A stretch of 10,316 bases of DNA from Haliscomenobacter sp. (lineage in GTDB: Bacteria; Bacteroidota; Bacteroidia; Chitinophagales; Saprospiraceae). The position numbers were made by a program, and so were the translations under genes. Location of the stretch: the NCBI RefSeq assembly GCF_016718685.1, contig NZ_JADKCX010000133.1:1-10316 (forward strand), given 5' to 3'. The first letter of the stretch is position 1. Every line of letters starts with the position of its first letter. Positions 1-6,718 of this stretch are shown here, in pieces. The notes beneath the pieces are model-generated. The model was not told the origin of the DNA, did not search any database, and saw only the letters and a list, made by a program, of their open reading frames with translations.

Positions 1-13
1 CTTCAAAATCCAG

Positions 14-37
14 AGTTTGACTTTTGTCAAACTTTTT
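14..37 (+). terminator. Intrinsic terminator of a gene upstream of the window
   Basis: AGTTTGAC (14-21) pairs perfectly with GTCAAACT (26-33) around a TTTT loop, and the stem runs into a T tract ending at 37. This is a classic rho-independent shape for a plus-strand gene that ends before the window. The stretch 38-119 shows no gene and no convincing promoter match. Confidence 0.6.
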
Positions 38-119
38 ACTTTGAAACCTGCTCACCTTTGCAAAGTAACCAGAAAAAAATGCGTCCCTCCCGCCAAATTT
101 CACTTGTACAGCCATTAGG

Positions 120-640
120 ATGAAAAATACTATTGCTCTTATTTCCGCATTCCTTTTCCTCAATGCGATGCTCGGGTTGTCAGGCTGCAAAAGCAGGATT
201 CAGTGGGAACAGGAACAGGCCGAGTTATTGCGCCAGACTGTTGAGCTGGAGCAGCGCCATTGCCAGATCAAAGCAAGTGTTGACAGTTTATGGGACGTTA
301 CCTCGGCTCAGTTAGCGCGCGTTTTTCCAGTTGATTTCCCTTCTATAGATCGGGATATTTTTATAAAAGCAAGGAATGCCGACCATATCCGAATGTTTAT
401 GTCATTTAAACAATTGGATGCAGCGGCACAATCCCTGGTTAATCAGGCGGGGGAACAAGATAAAAATCTGCAGCAAAAATCCACAACCTATTGGCAGAGA
501 AGCAGGCGTTTGAACGACGAAAATTCAATTCCTGCAACAAGTAGAGCAGAAAGACAAGCGTGAGCAGGAGATATGCCCAACAACTCAGAACGGCTGCGGC
601 TCAAGTATGCGGAATCAGCTCCCAATCATCATTAAAATAA
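120..640 (+). CDS. Small coiled-coil lipoprotein, frame-broken near the 3' end
   Basis: The N-terminus has lysine at position 2, a hydrophobic core and a lipobox LSGC with the acylated Cys at residue 23, so this should be an exported lipoprotein. The rest is polar and helical, rich in Gln, Glu and Ala, and looks coiled-coil. The uninterrupted frame stops at 563. However, the coiled-coil character continues in the other frames (LLAEKQAFERRKF, then FLQQVEQKDKREQE, then YAQQLRTAAAQV) up to a TAA at 638-640, seven bases before the next start. That needs about three single-base corrections near 475 (an A5 run), 523 and 570. I do not recognise a family. It probably sits in an operon with the haloperoxidase that follows. 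Confidence 0.65.
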
Positions 641-646
641 AGTCTC

Positions 647-2034
647 ATGTTAAAAACATTACACCATCCCGGAAAAGTATTTTTGACCGGAATCCTGATC
701 CTGACTTTTTTTCAGGCTTGTAAACAAGATGAATTGCCGGTCAATCCGCTTGTTGAATCTTACGATAGCGAGGTGGTTCCTAAAATGGAATGAATTACTG
801 CTGGAGGTTGAGCGTTTTACACCCGGCTACCTGCCTCCGGTTTCTGCCCGCTCTTTTGGGTACATTGGTTTAGCTGCCTATGAAACGGCGGTACCTGGAA
901 TGCCCGATTACAAATCGCTGGGTAATTACTATGCCGGATTGGAATTGCCCGTGGCTGAGGGGAGTGGCGCTTATCATTATCCAACCGCTTTGAACAGTGC
1001 GTACGCGACGATTATTGCAAAATTGTATCCGACCGTGCCGGCAGCTCAGCTATCTGAAATCATCAGTTTACAAAGCTATTTTACTTCGAAATACGAGTCG
1101 GAAATCTCTCCCGAATTATTTGGCGCTTCGGTAGAATGGGGAGAATCCGTGGCAGAAGCTATTTTTGCCTGGTCGAAATCCGATGCTGCAGGTCATGAAG
1201 GCTATTTGCACAACACGGATCCTGCCTATGTGCCTCCAAGTGGCCCTGGTCTTTGGCAACCTACTTACCCCAATTACGGCAGCGCTTTTGCCGCATTGGG
1301 GCGATGTACGCACATTTGCGGCGACTCCTGACGATCGCTGCGAAGACCCGCTTCCATACAGCACGCATGAAAACAGTGAGTTTTATGTGCAGGCAAAAGA
1401 GACTGAAAATAAGGTGAAGTTGATCAAGCAAGGTTTAAATTATGAAGATAAATGGATTGCAGAGTTTTGGAGCGATGGTCGCCCTACCTTCCTTTTACGC
1501 CGGCTGGTCGCTGAGTGCCAGTTGCCAATCAGGTGGTGGATAACATGTCAGTGGACCTGGCCAAGGCAGTTATCGTAAATGCAAAAATGGGAATGGCCGT
1601 CTGCGATGCCGGAATCCGTTGCTGGGGTGAAAAATACCGATTTAATTTGCTGCGCCCGGTGGATTACATCCGTGACGTGATGGGACATGATGACTGGAAC
1701 TCTATCATGTGCCCGGATGGTTCGGGGCAGTTTTTCACCCCTGCTTTTCCGACTTATCCTTCCGGCCACGGCACTTTTGGCGCGGCTGCTGCGGAAGTGC
1801 TCACTGCGGAATTTGGACATAGTTTTGGGATGACGGACAGGTGCCATGAAGATCGGGTTGACTTCATCGGCACTGCGCTCCTTCAATAGTTTCTAAGAAT
1901 GGCGCAGGAAAATGCTTATTCCCCGACTTCCTATCGGGGTGCATTTTCGCATGGATGCAGAGGCTGCGCTTGATTTGGGCTACAAAGTTGGCCGCAGGGT
2001 GAACAACCTTCCTGGAAATGAATTGGAGTTTTAA
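647..2034 (+). CDS. Vanadium-dependent haloperoxidase / PAP2-family lipoprotein, frame-broken
   Basis: ATG at 647 gives a lipoprotein signal ending TFFQAC (Cys 25), followed by SYDSEVVPKWNELLLEVERF after one frame correction. The body matches vanadium-dependent haloperoxidases, which share the fold and oxyanion site of PAP2 acid phosphatases. All three signature motifs can be read: KYRFNLLRP (K-x6-RP, about 1632-1660), YPSGH (about 1757-1772) and SRLPIGVHFRMD (SR-x5-H-x3-D, about 1920-1955). The frame changes near 784 (A4), 1290, 1485, 1508, 1865-1895 and 1923. The last is one extra C in a C4 run, and removing it restores the SR of motif 3. The restored length of about 460 residues is normal for the family. 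It is expected to act at the cell surface or in the periplasm, either oxidising halides with peroxide or as a phosphatase; sequence alone does not decide. It ends at TAA 2032-2034, just before a terminator. Confidence 0.88.
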
Positions 2035-2056
2035 GTAAATATAGGTTCAAGTTTTT

Positions 2057-2090
2057 GAGCCATCCGAAGCCTCGGATGGCTCATTTCATT
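2057..2090 (+). terminator. Intrinsic terminator after the haloperoxidase gene
   Basis: GAGCCATCCGA (2057-2067) and TCGGATGGCTC (2072-2082) form a perfect 11-bp stem with an AGCC loop, followed by ATTTCATTTT. It lies 22 bases after the haloperoxidase stop and separates that unit from the Crp/Fnr gene. The rest of 2035-2207 holds no gene I can support. Confidence 0.8.
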
Positions 2091-2207
2091 TTATACACCA
2101 GTAATTTACAGTTTTTATACCTTGTTGTACCACCGAAACGGCCTGTTCAATTCTGGATTAATCGGCTGTGCCAGTTGTGAAATCATCTTGTTCAGCCATT
2201 TAATGGA

Positions 2208-2930
2208 ATGATTGACCTGAACCAAAAATTATCCAAACCATACAGCCATACTTATTTCAGATGGGTTTTATCCTGACTAATCTTCCGGCTAAGGACTTGG
2301 TACAGTTGCAGGAAGGGGTCAGGTCAGAATCCCGAAAGCGAGGGGATGTCTTATTTTGTCAGGGCGCTTTCCCGAAAGGGGTTTATTGGCTCCTGTCGGG
2401 TAAAGTGAAAATTTTCCAGGAGACCTCAGATGGCCAACGCCAAACCCACTATATCTACTCTGATGGCGATTTGATTGGTCATCGCCAATTTATTGCGGAG
2501 GAAGCGCATCCTGTTTCTGCTGTTTTGTTGGAAGATGGGGTTGTCGGATTTATTTCGGGCGATACTTTTCGGGGATTGCTGAATACTTCACCCCATTTCG
2601 CCAGGAATATTCTGACTGCCCTGGCGCGGGAGTTTGGTATGGATGAACCGCATGACGGTCTTTTCCCAGTTTTCGGTGCGTCGGCGACTCGTACTTGCGT
2701 TGTTGATTTTATACGTACAATACCGTCGGTCGGGGTTGCCCTCCGGCGTCGTCACAATGACCCGGAGTGAATTGGCTGAATACGTTGGTTCTTCTCTGGA
2801 AACAGTTGTTCGGTCTTTGAATACGCTGAAATCAAGTCATCTGATTTCAATCAGTGGCCGGCGGATCCTGTTGCCTGATCCAATCGGATTGCTTGATCTT
2901 TTGCAGGGAGAAGAATCCATTAATCCGTGA
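2208..2930 (+). CDS. Crp/Fnr-family transcriptional regulator, frame-broken
   Basis: The N-terminal two-thirds is a cyclic-nucleotide-binding-type beta-roll (RKRGDVLFCQGAFPKGVYWL, then LSGKVKIFQ, then YIYSDGDLIGHRQF). Next come the long dimerisation helix and a winged helix-turn-helix (TRSELAEYVGSSLETVVRSL, then SGRRILLPD). The uninterrupted N-terminal frame starts at ATG 2261. Adding one A to the A5 run near 2225 joins an earlier ATG at 2208 (MIDLNQKIIQTIQPYLFQMG), which gives the N-terminal helix usual for Bacteroidota members, so I prefer 2208. A second break near 2636 (a GG run) separates the sensor part from FGVWMNRMTVFSQFSVRRRL. There is no FNR-type cysteine cluster, so a bound iron-sulfur sensor is not supported. 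It lies 51 bases before the glutathione peroxidase on the same strand and could control it or the haloperoxidase; the target is unknown. Confidence 0.87.
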
Positions 2931-2981
2931 ACCTGAAAACCAAATCCCCAAATCCCTGTTACACTATCAAAAGATCACAAT

Positions 2982-3563
2982 ATGAAAATTTTCCTCCTGC
3001 TCTTTCTTGTGCTTGCCGTCGTGGGTTTAACCGCCTGGTACAAACGAGGCGTCGCGCTTACAAAACCTGAAAATGCTATGGCAATTACCTCCTTTTACGA
3101 TTTTAAATTGGCTGCCCTTGACAATCAAGAAGTAATTGATTTTCAAAAATTTAAAGGCAAAAAAGTCATCCTGATCAATGTGGCCTCCGAGTGTGGATAC
3201 ACCCCGCAATACGTGGATTGGGAAGCGTTCCATAAAGAACATGGCGAAAACATTGTGGTGCTTGGTTTTCCTGCAAATAATTTTGGGGGCCAGGAACCCG
3301 GCACCAACGCGGAGATTGGCGCATTTTGCCAAAAAAACTACGGCGTTACTTTTCAACTATTTGAAAAAATAAGTGTGAAAGGCAGCGAGCAGCACCCGCT
3401 TTACCAGTGGCTTTCCCAAAAGGATAAAAATGGCTGGAACGACCAGGCGCCTACCTGGAATTTCTGCAAATATGTGGTAAATGAGCAGGGCGAATTGACC
3501 AACTTTTTCCCTTCAGGCGTAAAGCCGGACGATGAGGGATTTAAGAAGGCGATTGGAATGTAA
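2982..3563 (+). CDS. Membrane-anchored glutathione peroxidase (thiol peroxidase type)
   Basis: This is one of the few uninterrupted genes, 193 residues. Residues 1-20 form a hydrophobic signal-anchor or uncleaved signal, so the enzyme probably faces the periplasm. The GPx tetrad is complete: peroxidatic Cys71 in NVASECGYT, Gln104 in FGGQEPG, and Trp159-Asn160 in TWNFCKYV. In the usual FPCNQF block the Cys is replaced (FPANNF). Cys116 in the following helix (AFCQKNYGVTF) is placed like the resolving Cys of thioredoxin-dependent bacterial and plant GPx proteins. It should therefore reduce peroxides or lipid hydroperoxides with a thioredoxin-like partner rather than glutathione. The convergent neighbour encodes a TlpA-type thioredoxin-fold protein, a possible but unproven partner. 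No strong Shine-Dalgarno site precedes ATG 2982, which is normal for Bacteroidota. Confidence 0.92.
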   Translation: MKIFLLLFLVLAVVGLTAWYKRGVALTKPENAMAITSFYDFKLAALDNQEVIDFQKFKGKKVILINVASECGYTPQYVDWEAFHKEHGENIVVLGFPANNFGGQEPGTNAEIGAFCQKNYGVTFQLFEKISVKGSEQHPLYQWLSQKDKNGWNDQAPTWNFCKYVVNEQGELTNFFPSGVKPDDEGFKKAIGM

Positions 3564-3565
3564 GT

Positions 3566-3690
3566 TTGCAAATAGGCAAATTGGCAAGGAGCAAGTAGGC
3601 AAGAGGCAAGTAAGCAAGAAAAGGCAAAAATTTGCCTTTTGCCAATTTGCCAACTTTACCCTCCCCCAATTTGCCTACTTTTCAAAAACT
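3566..3690. repeat. Iterated-unit inverted repeat at a convergent junction (likely two-way terminator)
   Basis: Right after the peroxidase stop, the plus strand reads a run of units of about 8 bp: AAATAGGC, AAATTGGC, AAGGAGC, AAGTAGGC, AAGAGGC, AAGTAAGC. The minus strand read from the TlpA gene shows the same unit (GGCAAATTGGCAA). GGCAAATTGGCAA at 3575-3587 has a perfect complement at 3639-3651. At the centre, AAAAGGCAAA (3619-3628) pairs with TTTGCCTTTT (3631-3640). The right arm overlaps the last TlpA codons, which encode the RQIG tail. The structure could terminate both convergent genes. Confidence 0.75.
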
Positions 3691-4923
3691 CCTCCACAAA
3701 CGCCTTCAATTCCTCGCCGTGCAAATTCTTCGCCACCACCTTCCCATCTCCATCTAAAATAAAATTGGCAGGAATGGTAGCAATGCGCAAGGCATCCATA
3801 AACGGCGTTTCGTCGCCGGTCAGGTGCGAAGCGTGCGGGCCACACGGCGCCGTCTTTTTAATGGCGTTGCGCCAGGCGCCCTCGCTGCTGTCGATGGAAT
3901 AACCAATGATCTGGAGGCCTTTTTCCCGGTAGGCTGCCCAGAGCGGAGTCAGTACTTGCTGGTTTTCCCGCCGGCAGGGTACGCACCAGGACGCCCAAAT
4001 GTCCAGGATGGTTAGTTTTTTGCCCAACAGGCTTTTTAAGGAGACCGTATCCCCGGTGCTCATGGCGAAGCTGAAATCGGGGATGACCTCGCCCGTCAGC
4101 AAGGGCAGGGCGTTTGCTTTTTCACACAACTGCGCCACAAACGGGGCGCCGGATTGTAATTCAGACCACTTTTGGCATTGGCCATGTAAAAACTCGGGGA
4201 CGCGTTCGTAGTCGTTCTGCAGGCTGACCCAGCGTGTGGCGACTAAGGCTGCCAGCATGGACGTGGTCGAATCGGCAAATGCCATCAACGGCGCCTGAAA
4301 CTGGCGAACCGCGTTTTCCTGTTCCAGCAGGTGTTCCTCGTCAGGGACGGCGGTCAGTTGAGCTTTCCATTGGCTGAAAGCGGCATGGCGGATGTCGCGG
4401 AGGGTTATCAAGGTCGTGATGTCGGGCTGGAGCCCGGAGAATAGGAGACGCGAGGCGGAGCCGTCGCGCCAGCAGGGACGCGAGGCGGAGCCGTCGCGCC
4501 AGCAGATTCGAGACTAAAACTTGCCTGGAAGCGATCCGATTCCGCCTTGAAACGGATGGAAACTCCCGCAGGTAAGACGATCGGCATATAATTGGCCAGC
4601 AATGGATCCTCATCAAGCAACTGATTAGCGTACCGACTGTTGATGGGTTGCATGGCTAGTTGGTATAAAGTCGGGGACTTTGCATCAGGTATGGTTTTAA
4701 ATGCAAACTGACCATCCGGACGGATCTGGGCAGAATCCACCAATAAGCCATTGTAATTCGCCGCAATTTCAGAAAAACTCCGGGGCATGATCAAATAGAC
4801 CACGGGTTTCCAGCCTTCTTTTACGGTGATGTTTCCGGAAAGGAGCGGCTGGGTGCTGCAACTGGAGCAGGAAAATAGCATTCCGGTGAGAAGGAATGCG
4901 GTGGCGAAATGGTTGAGGCGCAT
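3656..4923 (-). CDS. DUF4369-like / TlpA-type thioredoxin-fold lipoprotein, interrupted by a repeat
   Basis: The chosen start is ATG 4921-4923, giving MRLNHFATAFLLTGMLFSC, a lipoprotein signal with the Cys at 19 or 22. A DUF4369-like beta domain follows (LLSGNITVKEGWKPVVYLIM to FQASFSLES). The second part, in another frame from about 4411, resumes with PDITTLITLRDIRHAAFSQW, a helical linker, and a TlpA/ResA-type thioredoxin domain with WASWCVPCRREN (CxxC about 430 bases into the 3656-4411 segment) and the cis-Pro loop ATIPANFILD. Bacteroidota encode many proteins of this layout, thought to be periplasmic thiol-disulfide oxidoreductases anchored to a membrane. The two parts are separated by a GC-rich hairpin and a duplicated 30-mer (4423-4505), which cost the frame. 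Both protein halves look otherwise complete, so this is one gene, broken or misread at the repeat. Confidence 0.82.
4423..4505. repeat. GC-rich hairpin plus tandem 30-bp repeat inside the TlpA-like gene
   Basis: CGGGCTGGAGCCCG (4423-4436) is a perfect 6-bp hairpin. It is followed by two nearly identical 30-bp copies at 4447-4476 and 4477-4505, each starting GACGCGAGGCGGAGCC and each able to fold (GGC/GCC around GGA, flanked by GCGA/TCGC). Translated on the gene strand it gives a low-complexity GATAPPRV repeat with no place in this protein family. It lies exactly between the two protein domains, so I read it as a REP-like element inserted in the gene, or expanded there. Confidence 0.7.
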
Positions 4924-4969
4924 AAATAGAATCGCTGTTTTGACCAATAAGTTGTAATAAGATAATTGA

Positions 4970-4977
4970 CAAAGGTA
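4970..4977 (-). promoter_or_regulatory. Candidate promoter -7 element for the TlpA-like gene
   Basis: On the minus strand TACCTTTG fits the Bacteroidota -7 consensus TAnnTTTG, 46 bases before ATG 4923. I see no good TTG at the expected -33 spacing, so this is suggestive only. The remaining intergenic bases 4978-5088 hold nothing else I can support, apart from a weak AGAAGC/GCTTCT hairpin (5055-5076) that might end the next minus-strand gene. Confidence 0.4.
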
Positions 4978-5088
4978 AGTCAACTACCGCGATTCAGGTT
5001 TGATAGAAATCAATCAAAAATATGATGAAAATCACCAATCCCTGCTTTATAGATAGAAGCGCGTCGTATGGCTTCTTGAAAATTCAAT

Positions 5089-5735
5089 TTACCAACCTCC
5101 AAATACAAATAACGTACAATTCTCTTGCTTTGCTTCCAGGCAAAATTCATAAACCTGTCCGAATAATTTATCTAAATCCCATTTACGACAAGTAGTTTTG
5201 ATAGGAATTGATTCCACAGAAGAACAATGTTCTACCGCTTTTTCGTAGCTATCGTTCACCTCAGATTTTGTCTTATGGTCATTAAAGGTAAATTTTTCAA
5301 TTAAATAACTCCCAGTATTTCTAATAGTGTAGGGAATAAATGATCTGAATTCATTCACGGTTTGATTAAGCCCTATTTTTTGTTTGTTATGGAAAAAGCT
5401 TTGAATTTTCCCCGATTTTTCAGCTTCCAGAATTTCCTCACTGACAGGGAGTCCTGATTTTTCGTTGATTACCGTATAACAATACAATCCTTCATCACTA
5501 TTCAAAACCGTCGAAATATCCTTAAACGATTGGTGTACCTGGTCGGGGGTAAAATCAATAAAAGTAGATTCTTCTGTATCATCTACCTCAACCTGGTTAT
5601 GGTAAAAATCTAAAAATGACTTCTCGATCATTCCCTGAGCGATCAATTCATCTTTTTTGGCGTTGAAGATTTCCTTGTTGGAATAGGTGAGGAGGCTGAC
5701 CAGGAAACTGATGTCTATTGAATCGCTTCCCGAGA
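5089..5735 (-). CDS. Hypothetical protein, AT-rich orphan
   Basis: The frame is open on the minus strand from about 5735 to TAA 5089-5091, roughly 215 codons. There is no in-frame ATG upstream of the ATG at 5629-5631; a TTG at 5644-5646 is a possible start. Protein-like sequence continues further upstream (SFSGSDSIDISFLVSLLTYS), so the true N-terminus is probably hidden by a frame error or begins at a rare start codon. The protein is acidic and mixed alpha/beta, rich in Glu, Ser, Phe and Asn. It has four Cys in the last third (EHCSS, TTCRKW, EFCLE, ENCTL) and ends FVFGGW. I see no signal peptide, membrane segment or known motif and do not recognise a family. It is clearly richer in A+T than the neighbouring redox genes, and may be a laterally acquired or fast-evolving gene. 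Confidence 0.6.
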
Positions 5736-5753
5736 ATGAAATCAGATTTTATT

Positions 5754-5761
5754 CAAAGATA
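5754..5761 (-). promoter_or_regulatory. Candidate promoter -7 element for the AT-rich hypothetical gene
   Basis: The minus strand reads TATCTTTG, an exact TAnnTTTG match, just upstream of where the coding potential of the hypothetical gene begins. The -33 region is not convincing. Its position argues that the coding region starts after it, close to 5735, which is why I extend the gene beyond the TTG at 5646. Confidence 0.4.
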
Positions 5762-5824
5762 AGCTCAATAATCAATTGTTTAGTTGTTTATAAATTGGCA
5801 GGAGTTGACCTAATAAATGTAGGT

Positions 5825-5876
5825 ATAATTTGTGTTTAATAAAATAAAAAAAATAATTTGTGTTATAATTTGTGTT
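5825..5876. repeat. Three perfect copies of a 12-bp direct repeat in AT-rich intergenic DNA
   Basis: ATAATTTGTGTT occurs at 5825-5836, 5853-5864 and 5865-5876. The last two are adjacent, and the first is offset by 28 bases across an A-rich tract. This lies 60-115 bases upstream of the candidate promoter of the hypothetical gene. It could be a set of regulator sites or a slippage product. The wider stretch 5762-5994 shows no gene. Confidence 0.6.
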
Positions 5877-5994
5877 CGACCATTATTTAGAACATAGAAG
5901 GATAAAGCGATCTCCGGAACGCATTGATATATGTAATAATGGTTGCGATTACCGATATTCGAAGATAAGTTGCGACAACAAACTATTCTCAACG

Positions 5995-6076
5995 GCAATA
6001 GGTTTTGTGATTGGCGTAATTGAGATGTGACAAATCTTAGAGATTTGTCATATCTGGTTTGCACAAAACCTATTGC
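5995..6076. repeat. Nested inverted-repeat element (MITE- or REP-like; may also act as terminator)
   Basis: GCAATAGGTTTTGTG (5995-6009) and CACAAAACCTATTGC (6062-6076) are a perfect 15-bp inverted repeat. Inside them TGACAAATCT (6028-6037) and AGATTTGTCA (6041-6050) form a second perfect hairpin with a TAG loop, extended by AGAT/ATCT (6023-6026, 6052-6055). The element is 82 bases long and ends about 20 bases after the stop of the minus-strand TPR-like gene. Terminal inverted repeats with an internal palindrome suggest a small non-autonomous element, but no target duplication is evident. Confidence 0.65.
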
Positions 6077-6097
6077 AGCGAAGTATAACTTTCATCA

Positions 6098-6686
6098 TTA
6101 TTTTTGGCCGGCAGCAATTTCCAGGCTTATTTTAACATCTTTCACCCTGGGGTCAGCCGGATGCTTTTTGACAAATTCACGCCCTGTTTTAAGGATTTTA
6201 GCTACATTACGGGGAGAAAATGTATGTAAAGTGGTGAAGAAATTATATCGGGCATCTGCAATTTTGTCACTTTCCGGGTATTTTAGGATGAAATCACGAT
6301 AATCGCTATTAGAAGCCTGAATATCTTCATCCTCAGGAACGTACCAGGTACTCATTTCTATCAGGTTATATTTCGCATTGTCAGCTAATAGACTATCAGG
6401 ATATTTTTTTATGAATTTTTTAATCCGTTAATGACCGGACTTAGATCACATCCTCCACAACCTTCCTGGCAAAACCAAGGGTAAGCCGTACAGTCAGCAA
6501 AGCCATCGTTTTATGGTATTGAAGGGAATCCTCTGAAAGCCCAGAATGGTTCAGGCTGTCGAGGGTGTGTAAATATTTTCTGGTGCTGTCAATGGCAGGT
6601 TTTATAGTAATTTAGATCAAGATCTGTTGAGCCCTTAAAGTATTTATCAAAGTCCCGATCGAGCGGCAATATTTGAGTCTTCGAGA
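6098..6686 (-). pseudogene. TPR-like repeat protein, frame-broken and probably 5'-truncated
   Basis: The 3' part (6098 to about 6420) reads three related helical repeats: FIKKYPDSLLADNAKYNL, FILKYPESDKIADARYNFF and FVKKHPADPRVKDVKISLE. The pattern F-[IV]-x-K-[YH]-P is typical of TPR proteins of the YbgF/BamD kind. The first repeat lies upstream of the only clean ATG (6353-6355), so the gene starts earlier. Further coding-like sequence continues upstream in shifted frames (LSEDSLQYHKTMALLTVRL, STRKYLHTLDSLN, RDFDKYFKGSTDLDLNYY) to about 6686. There the 30-bp palindrome begins, without any start codon or signal peptide. Breaks fall near 6425-6440, 6530 and 6600. A stop (TAA after KVVEDVI) near 6440 may alternatively separate two small genes. 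No function beyond a likely protein-protein scaffold can be given. Confidence 0.5.
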
Positions 6687-6688
6687 GA

Positions 6689-6718
6689 AAGGTAACACCT
6701 TTTAAAAGGTGTCACCTT
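6689..6718. terminator. 30-bp palindrome just after the beta-barrel stop codon
   Basis: AAGGTAACACCTTTT (6689-6703) and AAAAGGTGTCACCTT (6704-6718) are complementary with a single mismatch (6694/6713). The palindrome touches the minus-strand TGA at 6718-6720 and is followed in that direction by a pyrimidine run. It can serve as a terminator. Its length and near-perfect symmetry also fit a dispersed REP-type palindrome. Confidence 0.6.

Noticed and set aside
2115..2228. Small minus-strand open frame reading SIKWLNKMISQLAQPINPEL and ending RWYNKV
   Set aside because: It looks protein-like but has only about 38 codons between stops, has no convincing start and overlaps the likely 5' end of the Crp/Fnr gene.
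3566..3690. CRISPR array interpretation of the iterated units
   Set aside because: Units are 7-10 bp, contiguous without spacers, and form an inverted pair; no cas gene is present.
3532..3902. Plus-strand frames across the convergent junction
   Set aside because: They run through the inverted repeat and antisense to the TlpA-like domain, with low-complexity translations.
4341..4616. Arg/Leu-rich minus-strand frame with LARRLRLAS repeats
   Set aside because: It is a shadow created by the 30-bp tandem repeat in another frame; the DUF4369-TlpA reading explains both sides.
5055..5076. AGAAGC/GCTTCT hairpin after the hypothetical gene as a terminator
   Set aside because: The stem is only 6 bp with a 10-base loop and no T tract on the minus strand; too weak to call separately.
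6437..6495. Cys-rich reading DCTAYPWFCQEGCGGCD on the minus strand, a possible metal site
   Set aside because: The alternative frame here is open without any correction (QYHKTMALLTVRLTLGF) and is the simpler coding choice, so the cysteine pattern is probably a frame artefact.
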